Positions 11,466 through 23,213 of a stretch of 64,000 nucleotides of DNA are shown here, in pieces. How positions within the stretch are numbered: position 1 is the first letter of the stretch; each line of letters begins with the position of its first letter. A program made the translations under genes and the position numbers. Source of the DNA: Mycocentrospora acerina (taxonomy: Eukaryota; Ascomycota; Dothideomycetes; Pleosporales); contig JAKUHH010000151.1 in the NCBI GenBank assembly GCA_022701365.1, forward strand, positions 91,001-155,000, given 5' to 3'. Under the pieces are notes generated by a model, which was given only the letters and a program-made list of their open reading frames with translations, ran no database searches and was not told where the DNA came from.

Positions 11466-12151
11466 GTTGGCGGTTGTGTATAGAAATATAGGATCTGAGG
11501 GATGAAAAGTGTAAGCGTTGGTGGTTTGGGGAAGTGTCAGTCGTGGGTCGTGTTTGCGCGGAATGCGTGGAAGGATCGAGGTCATATACTCGCGCGAGGG
11601 TTGCAGGGATGACGTAGTGATGGGCCAGTGCGGGCATGTCGATCATCCGTTCTCCGCTAAATCAACGCACATCATGTTGTTCATCGCAAGCACCCTTGAC
11701 TGTGAGTGGTAATATGCGATCGGCTGTGGAGCTCATCGTGCACTGCCGAATTCGTCCTGCCAGAATCATCTCATGCGAGCTTTTATCTCGATGAAAGCAT
11801 TGATGGACACGCTTTGCCTGGACTGCGGACATCACACATGAATCTCAAAAACAAACTTGCACAACATAGTCTAAGCTGCTTGCGACAAAGGCTGGAGCTA
11901 GTTTTCTGGCACCGAACCTGTCACAGTTAAGTCGCATCGCTGTGACGTTTCTATACGCCCAAACACAAATTGGTTGCTATGACTATCACATTATTACAGA
12001 TACATGGCACCAATCCTGGCAGGTTGCACATTGCAAATGCAGGGCCCTTTCGGCATAGCCAAGAAGTTGATTTGCATTGCAATTGGGTATCATCAAAACA
12101 AGCTCTACGCCACCAAAATGTAACCAAGGCACTCTTGTATTTCATTGCGGC
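11466..12151. promoter_or_regulatory. Pil1 upstream region
   Basis: 686 bases between the Pil1 start and the stop of the Sam37 gene, which is on the same strand. It should hold the Pil1 promoter and the Sam37 3' UTR. No further coding signal is seen. Confidence 0.5.
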
Positions 12152-13607
12152 TCACAATTGAGCGAATCCTCCACTGGGCAGCTGATTGAGGACTTTGAAG
12201 ATATTCCCAGCCTCACCCATGCCCATGCTTGGGCGCAACGACCAGAAAATGAGCTCTTCACTGCGAGGAGAGCGGCGATGTCGAATCGCAAGTGCTGCAA
12301 ATCCTACAGTGACGGCAGCCGTAAGTCCTAAGAAGATGTTGACAAATAATGGAGACGGAAGGGCAGATTCTTTTGGTCGCGTCGTATTTAATGATCCCGA
12401 GGAAGTAGATGGATTTCGTTGTAAGACTGATGAAATCCATGGGAGGTTTCCAAATAACTCTCGTACACCAGCCAGCACGCGCGAAGAGAAGGGTTGCAAC
12501 CTCGGTTGCCATGGCAAAAGTGTGCCCCTCGATTCATTTTTTGCTTGAGCATCCTTCCCTGTTGAATTTGTCGAGATAGACCAGATGTTGTGAGCGTTGA
12601 CTTCTTCATCGCTGAACAATTCTTGCCCCAACCTGTGAATGTATGTGGTGATGCGGGGATGTTTCATCTCGATTGTCTCCTTGAGCCATGCCTGAGGAAC
12701 TCTCGGATAGTACATCAGCGATAGGTAGCCAAAAGCCAAACAATCTAGGCTAGAGGGCTGGCTTCCTCCGAGAAGATATTCATTCCTGCCCAGTAGTTCG
12801 GCAAGCGGCTCTAGAAGCTCATTTGACAAAGAGTCGAGCCTAATCCGCGCCGCATGGATTGGAGCTCCTAAGAAGCCTCCAATGCCTCTGCCACGTCCCA
12901 TACTCAGAGTGCTGGGCTTGCCGTCTGTTGGTAGTCCAGCAGCCCTTTTAGCAGCCTCAAACTCCGCCGACGCAGTTCCTCGACCCGGCGCATATCCTTC
13001 AACAGCCGTTGTGTCTGTGTCTAAGCTGCTCAGACCCATATGAGCTGTCCGCATCCTTGCTAGCTCACGTCGCTTAGGCGGGACGGTATAATTGGCATAC
13101 CAAGGTAGGATCGCAGTATAGGCGGCGGAAGTTGTTGTGTTGTAGTTCTCTGCAGAGACATATAGTAAGAGATCGAGGAGAGGGGTTGCGGTGGATTGGA
13201 GGAAAGTGATGAAACTATGTGCTTGTTAGATTTTAACGACTACATTTGCTGGATAATACCAACGCGGTCCTGTCAGTCTGTTGCCGAGTTGTGAGTCTGG
13301 CATCGATGTCGTTGGCGACTGCTGGATTGTTACGCAAGCAATCGACGATGTCTTCGAATCCTGTGGCTGTGGCGACACCGTCTTCGTATAATATTGGTAA
13401 GCTTTCTATTTTAGCATAAGTAAGGTGCTTAACAATATACAAAAAAGCTGCTGTACCTGCAAAGCCAATTGAGGCATCATGACCAGCAACGAGATTCCAT
13501 TCCCCCTCCGGAATGACGCGTTGGCAGTACGCTATGGTCGCTATACATTCAGCATCAATGGAGGCAAGCCCAAAAGCAGGGCCCCATGTGTGCAGTTCCA
13601 ATACCAT
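12152..13607 (-). CDS. SAM37: Sam37/metaxin-like mitochondrial outer-membrane protein
   Basis: Three exons (13607-13457, 13405-13264, 13214-12152) give 451 residues. The N-terminal thioredoxin-fold half starts MVLELHTWGPAFGLASIDAE and continues ESLPILYEDGVATATGFEDI, as in Tom37/metaxin. FITFLQSTATPLLDLLLYVS and AILPWYANYTVPPKRRELAR then lead into the GST-C-like half with LGGSQPSSLDCLAFGYLSL. A transmembrane segment, PLFVNIFLGLTAAVTVGFAA, lies near the C-terminus. Sam37 is the cytosolic-face subunit of the SAM complex, which inserts beta-barrel proteins into the mitochondrial outer membrane. Intron 1 is 51 bases with no stop in frame, so retention would insert 17 residues. The donor of intron 2 (GTTGGT) is weak, and that boundary is less certain. 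Confidence 0.88.
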
Positions 13608-13809
13608 TCTGTTTCAGTTCTGTATGTGAAACGGCGTGAGTTTGCGGGTCACGGAGCACGCTGCAAATTCACCAAGTTCATCTGCTGCGATGACGCCAAT
13701 CGGACATAGGCTTGGCAATTTAGGTCACATGATAACGTATTGTGTTCGTGGACGTCAATGCTTCATTTCGACCCTTGCATGAACACGCCAACATTGCGGC
13801 TCGTCAAAC
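13608..13809. promoter_or_regulatory. Compact divergent promoter with CCAAT box
   Basis: Only 202 bases separate the Sam37 start from the start of the plus-strand unknown gene. A CCAAT pentamer lies at 13696-13700 on the plus strand (CGCCAATCGG), a consensus Hap/CCAAT-complex site that could serve both genes. Confidence 0.5.
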
Positions 13810-14710
13810 ATGGCTCCTGTCAGACGGTACTTGCGAATCACAAAGCACTCTGTCATCGAAGTACGTATCTACCTCGATCGACCTGCTGACGCGGAAGCGT
13901 GGTTATTGAAACGTGATAACCCGGCCCTACCACGCGTCATCGCAGCGATACGACCACTTGTACTTCCCAAACTTCGTGAAGAGAATGAGCGAGCAAGAGG
14001 AAAGGGCAGTGCCAAGTCAAAGAAGAAAGGAGTAAAAGACGTGGTAATTGAAGGCAGGTCAGATCTAAGTCGTATACTACCAGTCTGCTGACTCTGTCTC
14101 AGATGACTTTGAGGTCTCAATCTTCTTAACGGAGCTCTCCTCTCGCCACTCTGTTCTTACAAAGCGGAAGATGTTTAAGGATAGACCTCGTATAGAGAGC
14201 AATTCGGGAAAACTCACTAATTGGTTGACGACTGGGACCAGCGATCAGCCGGTGGTTATCAATGAGGATGCTCCGGAAGCCATCGTCGTTCCGGATGAGG
14301 AAGATGAGGACACGATCAATCTAGCCGACATACCCGAAATAGATATCCGGTTGACCCGAGAGCGGAAGACGGGAACAATATCCAATCAAGAAAAGCCCGA
14401 CGATAACGACGACTCTCTTTTCATAACTGATGTTGCTACCAGCAGGGATACCTTAGATGCGGGATTATATGGCAATGATGAGCAGGAGGGTGAAGAGGTG
14501 CAAGATGACAAAAAGAAACTAGGCCTCAACACTTCCTACGAAGGCTTCAGCATCTACGGCCGTATTCTATGCCTTGTTGTAAAGCGACGTGGCGCCAGGG
14601 CTCAAACGGGAAATAGCATGGTACCTGCATCCAGCCAAGCTATGCTGGAGAATTGGGTGTCTACCCAAGCTGCATTAGAACAAGTCGGAGCTGACGAAGA
14701 CAATGGCTAA
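13810..14710 (+). CDS. Conserved-looking unknown protein, acidic with SUMO-interaction-like motifs
   Basis: I do not recognise this family. Two exons give 283 residues. The basic N-terminal domain reads MAPVRRYLRITKHSVIEVRI, then AWLLKRDNPALPRVIAAIRP and a Lys/Arg-rich KGSAKSKKKG stretch. The second exon starts DDFEVSIFLTELSSRHSVLT. Residues about 125-165 hold VVINED and IVVPDEEDED, each a hydrophobic run followed by acidic residues, as in SUMO-interacting motifs. The rest is acidic and disordered. The best exon join is a GC-AG intron at 14054-14102 (AAG/GCAGGT...CTCAG), which keeps the frame as VIED/DFEV; the only nearby GT donor leads to an early stop. A nuclear role is a guess from composition. 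It shares a 202-base promoter with Sam37. Confidence 0.7.
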
Positions 14711-17640
14711 GTGGGGAATCTGTAGTACTACTCTACATAGTTTTATTTTTTTTTTCTTAAAAAAAGCAACGCTGGCAAACGTACTAGGACCTAGAGCTGA
14801 TTCGCCAAAAGTGGTAAATACTGCTCAACTCGCAGAATCTCGGTCAGCCAAACTGTTACGCGAGGTGGCTTTGGCTTCGTATTCTACCCCATCGCCACGT
14901 GGGCGCACTGCACATCTCAATTGTATGGGGAAATGCTCGGTCCTCGATCAGCACCTTGCATCAGGGAGCCTGCTTATAATCTCATGATCATAAGCATCCG
15001 AGCCCGATTCGTCGCAACTATCTTCCGACCTCAAATAAGGATGAAAAAAGCACCGAGTGAGACATGGCATGCAGGAGTGTCATTGTTCGGATATCAAAGT
15101 TTCGTTTGTTGAGGTAATGGCTTGCGTGGGGAGAAATGTGGTGGAGAACTCAACAGATTCTTTCGCAGTTATGCTTCGGTTCAAACAAACGGCAATGAGG
15201 GGTTAAAGTCGCCTATCACTTCCCAAGTTACGTTGTCTTTGTGTTAGGAGACAAAGCAGTCAAACTCGCAGGTACAACAAAGCAGCACGAATTAGCGAGT
15301 GCCTGCATAAAGGCAAAACCTTCGTAGCAATCGATCCCAGCCCGAAGCCGAAGCCTGTATTTTCTTCTTGTTTAGGTGAATGGTTCAGGCAGAAAAGCAA
15401 AAACTATTTGGCGTTGATCGGACAAGCCGAGTCCAATGGATTGTGGCGCTATGCTGGCTGGTCACTGACACAAAGGGTGGACGCAAGCCACTTCCAGCGC
15501 TCGGGAATAATGCGTACCTGCAGAAGCGTGCCTGAGCTATCCGAGGCCTCGTCAGCCAGGCAACGACAAGTCTGACGACGAGCCCCCTTTGACTACTGCA
15601 GTCGCACAAAGATGGCTATAATTCTTGCAAGTGTACCAAGTTCTGCTTCAGTGATGGCAGGTTTTCCCTAGTTTCCGATGCTGTAACGGGCGGTTAGAGT
15701 TGCGATTGAAAATCCATTCCTAGCGTGTAAAGTTTTCAAAGTGTCAGCTTCAACGCAAGTGTCGAGAGAAACGGAGAGAAACATGGCGCGATTGATTGAT
15801 GGACTCGACTCGCAATTACGCGATTGTTCCAAGTTGGGTCGAGCGTTTTCGCTCATAAGCGCGAGCCTGTCAGTAAACGGTGGCCAAGGGGCACTCGGCC
15901 TTTCTTCGCGTCTCTCCGCAGCCGTCCAATCTGCCGGGAATTTAAACGTTCTCTTCGTACCAGATTTTGCGTTCGCGTCGCGAAAAAAAGTTCAACCTGC
16001 TTTGTAACTGCAGCAGAAGTTCTTCTCCACCTGCCTGAAACAGCAGCAACATCCGAGATCGCGTGCGGATCGAATATGGATATATGGATCCGAGGAGTGG
16101 CAATAATGTTTCTATGTGAGGAAACGATGATGACGATTGAAGATGTATTTCCGCTTTGAGCATCGACGTGGCTGACCCCTGAAGATCTGAATCGGAGCGA
16201 GGAAAACTTTTCTCCGGCTTAATAGAAACGTTACCCTGTTTGAGGAAATTATTGCAATGCGCTTTGCGAGTAGGCCTGGCGCTGCAGTAATTTCTCTTGC
16301 ATGCGCAAGTCGCAGAAGAAAGGAGGGAAACAAGGCAAATATGAACGCTACCATGTGCCGGAGCTCTAGAATGTGGTTTCCACGTGGACAGCCTTAGTGA
16401 TGCTGTCCTTTCCAATGCTCCGGGAGCTGTCGTTGGCGAAAAGTCGGGCGTGGCTTGGATTCCGTTGTCGTGGCCCTTTTCGGAGGTCCCGCCGGGCAGG
16501 AGAGAGTTTCTAGGTAGAGTTCACATGCTGGCCAGTTGTGAGCGCCGGAGGCTTGCAGCGAGTAGCTGGGTTTAACGCGAGGGCATGCGTCGGCGCCCTG
16601 CGTGCCACACCACGTTGATTACGCGCGACTTACGAGTCGCACACGCAAAGTGAGCTGCAGGCTAAGAGACAAAAATAAGCATGACAGGCGGTTGTTTGCT
16701 CTCATGCGTCTGGTTTAGTCTCCCAGGACGAACGTTTGTGTTAGGCGAGTAGGCTGAGGACTGGGCAAGCATCGGCATACGCAGTGCTCGTCCCGAGGTA
16801 CAAGCACACATTCGTAGAGCAGAAAAATTCCAGGGGCCACGCGAAATTAGATGGAAGACTGGAAGAAGCACGGGAGAAGACGCCGCATGCGCTAGATCGT
16901 CAAGCAACCCTAGAGAATGGTGTGTGCTGCCATCCGTGCTCATCCTGGGAAGCCTGCGATGTCGCAAATTGGGGGCACGAAAATTCCGTCACGACACTTG
17001 CGCAGCTGTCACAGTGTCAAGACCCTGGTTCTGACACGGGACTGAAGACCAGCCTTGTCCTGTTCCTGAATCTCTCGCAAGCAATCCCTTTTCGACACCT
17101 TTCCTAGACTGGCGTTTGAGGCCACCATTACCTGGGAAAAGAGGACTACGTTTCAATGCTCGTGGCCGTTCGCACTAACAAAGTTTCCAAGAATAAGGCG
17201 GGAGAGACAGAGGGCATGATGTCAGGATTCGACATGCTTCTCGGTGGTGAATCATCCTGTGTGCCTGCTGCTGCCTTGCCTTGTATGCCCGACGGGCACC
17301 GCAAGCCGGCGACAGTCCTGCGACAGGATTGGATCGACGCGATCCTCATACTGTCACGAGGGCGATGAAACGACGAGCAGGACGACGTTTTCGTGTTTCT
17401 TCTCGCCCGTGCACAGCAATTGACCAGGATGAGCGAAGTTTCGGCATGGGTTAGCTCATGCACCAGCCAGGAGCCACCCCTTTCTTGTCCATCAGCCCAA
17501 CGCCTGCTTCACCGCTTGGGCCGTGCTTAGCGGTGCCTAGTATAATTACACACATCATCAAAAGTACGTAGCTGACCGACTCTTGTAATCTGAGCACAAA
17601 CATAAATATCCTGGGCCCCCACGGTCCCATACTCGTTTCA
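14711..17640. other. Gene-poor region, left part
   Basis: Three kilobases with GC content similar to coding neighbours but no ORF with a domain, codon bias or consistent splice structure. A T run followed by an A run occurs near 14746-14766, just after the preceding gene. No tRNA T-loop signature (GGTTCGA with a pairing stem) was found by eye. It could hold untranslated RNA or distal regulatory DNA. Confidence 0.4.
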
Positions 17641-17652
17641 TCACTGAGCCGA

Positions 17653-17689
17653 ACACACACACACACATCTACACAAGCAAGCTATATAT
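17653..17689 (+). promoter_or_regulatory. Promoter-like CA repeat and TATA box
   Basis: A CA dinucleotide run starting near 17653 is followed by TATATAT at 17683-17689. The next 95 bases are a CT/CA-rich leader of the kind found in fungal 5' UTRs, ending CTCACAATGGCC, a good fungal start context. This is the only convincing core-promoter arrangement in the 7-kb gene-poor interval. Confidence 0.5.
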
Positions 17690-17783
17690 CTACAATAACC
17701 CATTACCTCTTCCGGCACTTCACTCACCACCAACAAACACCCTTGCCTCACTATCTTGTCGCCTCAACTCTCAACAACTCACA

Positions 17784-17888
17784 ATGGCCGCCATGATGTA
17801 CGAAGAGTCCAACATGTCTTCCCAAAACCTCCCTCCTTGCCCTGGGCCACCACCAACACGCCCGCTGCCTCCCGTCCCTTCGAAATAA
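17784..17888 (+). CDS. 34-codon ORF behind a promoter-like leader
   Basis: From the ATG at 17784 the frame encodes 34 residues starting MAAMMYEESNMSSQ and ending in a proline-rich tail (PPPTRPLPPVPSK) before TAA. The start context is strong and a TATA box lies about 100 bases upstream. The same frame reopens after the stop and stays open to about 18137, without a recognisable domain. It may be a small protein, an upstream ORF of a longer transcript, or the first exon of a gene whose introns I cannot place. No family is recognised. Confidence 0.3.
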   Translation: MAAMMYEESNMSSQNLPPCPGPPPTRPLPPVPSK

Positions 17889-18137
17889 ACATGGACCCTA
17901 CTCAGCCAACTCAACCTTGTGTGCTCCTTTCGGCTCGCATATGGCCTTGGCGCATCTCCATACCGAGACTACATCTGCATTACTACCCGAGCAACTATCC
18001 TACGCTACCTTAATATGCCCCACTCGACAACGAGATGCACACCGCCCTCCACGTGCTGTGCCGCCGCCATGCAGAGCATTCGCAACATACACCACGATCT
18101 GATCTTCGATGCACCTGGTGCATCTCACTGCATCTGA

Positions 18138-21100
18138 ACCCCAGTTATCGGGTAGCGCCACTCTCCTGCTGCCCTGCAATTGAGCCTTGCTCACTGCAAC
18201 CCACTCATACCTAAGCATGGCATCCACCACGCCTTGCCTCTCGCGGCTCGAGGATTCACATCACCCGCGCTTACTGCCCACCGCACACGGCGCCTTCTTC
18301 ACTTCCTTGAACTCAACAATGGGTTACTATTTCGCCTGTCCGAAACACGCGCTGGCCCGGGTGGAAGCTACTAGCGATATCTTGTCTGTAAGCTTGCCTC
18401 TTCTCAACTACGAGATGGCACAGCTAGTTTTAATATCGAGCGCTTGCTATTCGTCCATTTTCGCGTTGCATCAGTTGGCGCTTGGCTCGCTGAGGCGGCC
18501 ACGGTTGTGTACTATTATTGGGGATTCCCAATTAGCCCGGAGGCTATTATCGTATACCCAGTTTGTCTATTAGCTAGCAATAATTATCTGATCATCGATC
18601 AATCACACTATCACACTCGTATCTACTCCTTTGCTCAACCTGAAACGTGCGCAATGCTGTGAGATCGTCGCTTACTGACAAACGTAACATGGATGACATA
18701 CATCACGATCAACATCAAAAAAAAATTATTGACTTTCGCTTCCCCGCACTCGCATTGACGTGTTGTGTGCTTGCGTCTTGATCTAGTCACGCGCCAGACT
18801 CACATGTCCTTCACCCTATCAATCCAAGGGCAGACCGCTTCGATGATGTCGCTCTTCGGCCCCGCCAGACAAAGAGTCTTTTTTTGTCTTTGTTAGCCCC
18901 GGCTGTAAGCCGTCTGTTCTTTCACGTCAAGGACTCCCAGGACAAACACCACACAAAGTCAACGCACATTGAGTTTGAGCTAGTATCGCTAACCTTGTTC
19001 CGCTCTGTCCCGGTCCTTTCGCACGACCAGGATTGTCTTTCAACCCTTGTTTGAAAGATTTCTTTGTTTTTTCTCCCCGTCTGACCCGCTGGCGCAACAG
19101 CCACGCTGTTCGCACCGCATGCCGTAGGCAAAACAGTGGGCGTCGCCTGGGTTGTGCAGTTCCCAATTTCAGGCACCATGCTTTGTGGCTCGGTTGCAAT
19201 TGCCAGCTGTTTATAGCCTTGGTCGCTAGGGACAACTAACGCGTTTTTAACGCCGCGCCCGTGTATATATGACTCCTGTAGCTCCGGAGGGCCGAATGGG
19301 GAATCTTGATTTTGCTTATAGCTTCTGCTGGAATAGAGTGAAGGTCGTTTAACAGCTTCAGCCACCCCCTCTTCAGCGCTTCAGATTGGCAATTTACTTT
19401 CCCTGATTGTACAACTACATATAGTTCAAGAAGCATTGCGTACAGGAAGCAATTGCCGGACGGTTGTGCCAGTCAATCAAATCTGAGCAGCCTCTTGTTT
19501 TTCCGCTACACCCCAGAACATCTATTAACAGACGTGCATGCCGAGCATTCAATTGGGAGAATGAGCAGCCTCGCCATGAGTTGTTTTCCCTGCCAATCGG
19601 TCGCATCTTATCCCGCGCCACGGCCTTGCTTATGCACCGGGTAGAGTACATTATCAGCATTGCATTAACGGAGATGGACACGTATGGAATCAGAGGCAGC
19701 TGACTGCCTCGCAATGATGCCATCATGGCTGCGATAATTACGAAAACCTAGGGGTCAGCGTACAGCGACTAGGGTACCCACGGGCCTCTGGTTCGTTCCT
19801 GGTTTGTACAGTGTTTGCATCGATGCGGAAATGAGCTAAAAATTGCAGTATTGGTGTGGAATGCGGAATAGCCCTGGATTCTCGCAGGATTCTTGCCAGT
19901 CATCGGACGCCATGGCCTGACATCTGCGCTGCCTACCGCCACAACACATGGAGTCCTGCAATCAACCGCTCAGGCACATCAATCACATGCGCGTGTGCAT
20001 GCGCCTCGTTGCATCATCATCCTATCCTTATCCTTGCCGGCAGATCGGTATGGCGTTCTGCAGTCCCAAAAGCCACGTTCAGCCAAGGTACTTGCGGATT
20101 GGGAGGTGCGTGGAGACGATACCGACTTTGACGCGGCAGCATCGGCCCAGTCGCCCTCTACATGCCTCAAGTGAGTCACATAAGCACTTCCGTATTGAGA
20201 CGACGAGCCAGAAACTTGTTCCAGGCAGCGGTACAATGTGTCACCCGATCAAACGACTGGGTTCCCAAGACCCTGCTTGCAGTGGTTTGCCGTTGAAGGA
20301 TGCGCCTGCCGTGTTCATGCACACCGATGCCCTGCCCTGCCCTGCCCTGCCATGCCTCACGACGTTGACCGGCAAACACCATCATGTCGGCCACTTCTGT
20401 GTTCCTGTTCGCGATAAGCTGGCTGCTGACGGTTGCGCTATTCTTGCTCACGACCCCCTTGGCTGATCGGTGTAATCCTTATCCCCAGCATCAGCCAGAC
20501 ATGACGGAATCGGCGACACGCATAGGAATGCGCAGGGTAAGCCACGCTCAAGCCTTCCCTCCCCTTCGCAAATCCGTGGTGATCCCATGTCGCCAGAATC
20601 CTTCGTCTTCAAATTCTCTATCCACAATCCTGATGGTCTGATTGATTAATGTTATCTCTCGCTTCGCCTCGCTTCCCTCGCCATCCGTTTCACGCCTGCT
20701 CACTCGCATGCTGGCATTCCGCTACCCCAACAACGTTCTATGCATGTCCAACTCGCGATGGATCAATCCGTGACGTGACTTGGCACACAGCCTCAATATA
20801 TCGAATGTATTCAACGGCCAACTAAGCCGGCACGACTACTGACCCCGTCATACGGATTCGTTATCCCGCCCCTAGTCCACTCCATCTCCGTCGCCGGACT
20901 CAGTTAGCTGCCGGTCGCATCCCATACCGATCCTTGGTCCCCACCCTGGGAATTGCGGACTGCTTACGTGGGATTGCGCGTGGCCTTTGGACCTGAAACC
21001 GGGTTTGAGATGAGAGATAATCGGCAGTTCGCGGATATCGATATGGTGTCCATGTCCAAGTGCGATGGTCGGCTTGTTCCCAGATGCTTGGCGCGGAGCG

Positions 21101-21701
21101 GCAGCAGAGTCATGGTGATTTCGCAATGTGGTAGGCGCATTGTTTCGTTTGAGTAAGATGTGCGAGGGCTGATGAGAGGGGTATGCATTTTTCCAGGTAG
21201 GCGTTTGGTTATTGTGGAATGAGCTGCTTCTTGGGCGGTTAGAAAGTACCGTGGCTTTCGGGTTACTCTGAGATGTGGCAAGTGGAATTGATGCGATTTG
21301 GAATATTATTTATGGACCCTGAAGAAAAGTTCTTCTTTGGACATGGTGCGCGAGACACTCGTTTGTCAAAAAAAATTCAATTTATGGCACGCTATGAGAT
21401 GTAAGATGAATACCATGTTCCGTTTTCACTTCAGCAGACCTTGACTTGAATTTTGTATAGTACTCCAAAGCATTGATTATATCAATCTATTTTTTCATTT
21501 CTATAGTAACGTGACGACAATCTTCAATTCATCAAGAGAGTATCTCTTCTGAGCAATGCACTTTGAAATAAATATTTCTTCACATTTCGCTAATAATCCA
21601 TTTTCCATTTTGAAATTGAATCATCTCAGTCGCTCTACATGAGAAAAAAAAAAGTGTCTAGACCATCTTTCAAGTACAACCTCCTTCTTCCCCCCACGTA
21701 C
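18138..21701. other. Gene-poor region, right part
   Basis: About 3.5 kb without a supportable gene. Frames up to about 170 codons exist on both strands (for example 19948-20466 + and 18922-19365 -), but they overlap one another and lack domains. Composition is not AT-biased for most of the length, which argues against a RIP-degraded transposon. From about 21350 to 21640 the DNA becomes AT-rich, as expected for the 3' flank of the next gene. Confidence 0.4.
20331..20350 (+). repeat. (CCTGC)4 tandem repeat
   Basis: Four perfect copies of CCTGC in the gene-poor interval, followed by an imperfect CATGCC. Confidence 0.8.
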
Positions 21702-23140
21702 CTACTCCGCCATCCCATAAGTCCTCAGCAACGCTGTCTGATCCGCCGAGCCCCCCGCCTGAAGCAACAAGTTCAGCGCCGCACTCCCAAGATGAACCGG
21801 ACATTTAATCGCCTGCGCCTCTGCTACTGCCCTCCCTAATCTCTCCACCACCTCCCCACTCACCCTCACGGCCCCATCTCCCTTCCCTTCCAGCCCATCG
21901 ATCAACTTGCCCCCAAATTCCTTAAACACCACACTCCCCCCCGCCGCATCGCACGCCAAATCGTAAAACTGCGGCAACGGAATACCCACGCGTTTTGCGA
22001 GCAGAATCGCCTCGACGGCGGCAGACGTGTGGATTCCGACGAGTAGGTCGAGCACGAGGCTAATTTTTGCCGACTTTTCCGCGGCAGAGAGGGTAGTACT
22101 TTGAATCGAGGATACAGGGTCGGCAGTCCACAGGCGGACGATGCTGGCGTCGTCGTGGGCGCCCCAGCCGCGGTCGAGGGCGGAGAAGTAGATTTGCTCG
22201 GCGATGGAGCATAGTGCTGTGGGGAAGTTTACGCTGCGGGCTGTCGAGGTGATGATTCCCTATTACGGTGAGATGGAGTTGTCATTCACTCTCCGGGAGA
22301 GAAAAAAAACCCCCCCACCCTGGACACAAAAGCATAGGAAGAGGGTGAAAATGGAAAGGAGAAAATTAGAAAAAGGGAGATACTAACCGTATCTTTTAAA
22401 ATAATCGTCACGGCACTCGCTCCAGGGAAATAATCCTCCGTCAACGTCCTCCGACTCCTATTCTCAAACATCCAACTCCACGCCTGCCCGCCAACAACCT
22501 CGTCAAACAAGTCCTTGCCATTAACCCCCAGTCTGGCTGCAAACCCATATGCCTCGCTCGTGGCCAGAATCTGCACCGCAGCAAGCACCTGATGCACCAT
22601 TTTCATATTACTCCCAGCGCCGACTCCGCCCTCGACGACAAACAGCTTTGTCGGCGCGGACATTTCCTCCAGCAGCCACTGCCCTTTTTCAAAGGCTTGC
22701 GGAGACGCGCCAGCCATGATACTCAGCGTTCCGTCCGCGGCGCGGATTGCGCCCCCGGAGACGGGCGCGTCGATGAAGAAGATGTCACTCCTACCCACGG
22801 CGCGGAGCTCTGCATCGACGCTCTTTGCGTACGCGCTGGGCACCGTGGAGCAGAGGAGGAGGGTTGCGCCACTGGGGAGTGCCTGGACGATTCCGTCTGG
22901 GGCGAAGAGCGCGGGTTGTGCTTGATGGGCTGCGGCGACCATGACAATGTAAAAAGGCTTCCCTGAGGCGGACGAGGATAGCGACGAGGATGGTGTTCCG
23001 CCTGCTGAGGCGAACTTGTCGAGCGAGGGCCCGTACAAGTCGAAGCCTGTTACGGGGTAGCCCAGGGAGACAAGGTGTGTGGCCATGCCAATGCCCATGG
23101 CGCCTAGGCCGCAGAATCCAATGGCGGGTTTGGTAGTCAT
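21702..23140 (-). CDS. 3-hydroxyisobutyrate/L-threonate dehydrogenase-like oxidoreductase
   Basis: Two exons (23140-22388, 22259-21702) give 436 residues. The N-terminal Rossmann domain carries the GLGAMG dinucleotide motif at residues 11-16. The substrate motif DAPVSGG is at 124-130 and the catalytic lysine is Lys180 in GAGSNMKMVHQ, all hallmarks of the beta-hydroxyacid dehydrogenase family. After this comes a helical NAD_binding_11-type domain. A second, related helical stretch (KSAKISLVLDLLVGIHTSAA and KRVGIPLPQFYDLACDAAGG) makes the protein about 140 residues longer than ordinary HIBADH. That resembles the dehydrogenase part of the large fungal and plant fusions with a class II aldolase; no aldolase follows here. 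The substrate is not determined; an L-threonate or other 3-hydroxyacid is plausible. The intron is 128 bases. Confidence 0.85.
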
Positions 23141-23200
23141 TGTGGATGAGAATGTTGGGTATATGGTGTTTGGTAGTTCAGAGAGAGAAGGGAGCCGAAA

Positions 23201-23213
23201 GGGGGGGGGGGGG
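23201..23213 (+). repeat. G13 homopolymer
   Basis: Thirteen consecutive G residues about 60 bases upstream of the dehydrogenase start. It is prone to length error in assembly and could form a G-rich structure in the leader. Confidence 0.8.

Noticed and set aside
18922..19365. 147-codon minus-strand frame in the gene desert
   Set aside because: It begins with GTG, not ATG, has no domain or splice logic, and overlaps other equally long frames.
19948..20466. 172-codon plus-strand frame
   Set aside because: Composition follows the CCTGC repeat and the basic, Cys/His/Pro-rich reading looks random; overlapping frames on both strands are similar in length.
23201..23213. G13 run as a possible G-quadruplex
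   Set aside because: A single uninterrupted run is more likely slippage or assembly noise; no further G-tracts of the right spacing flank it.
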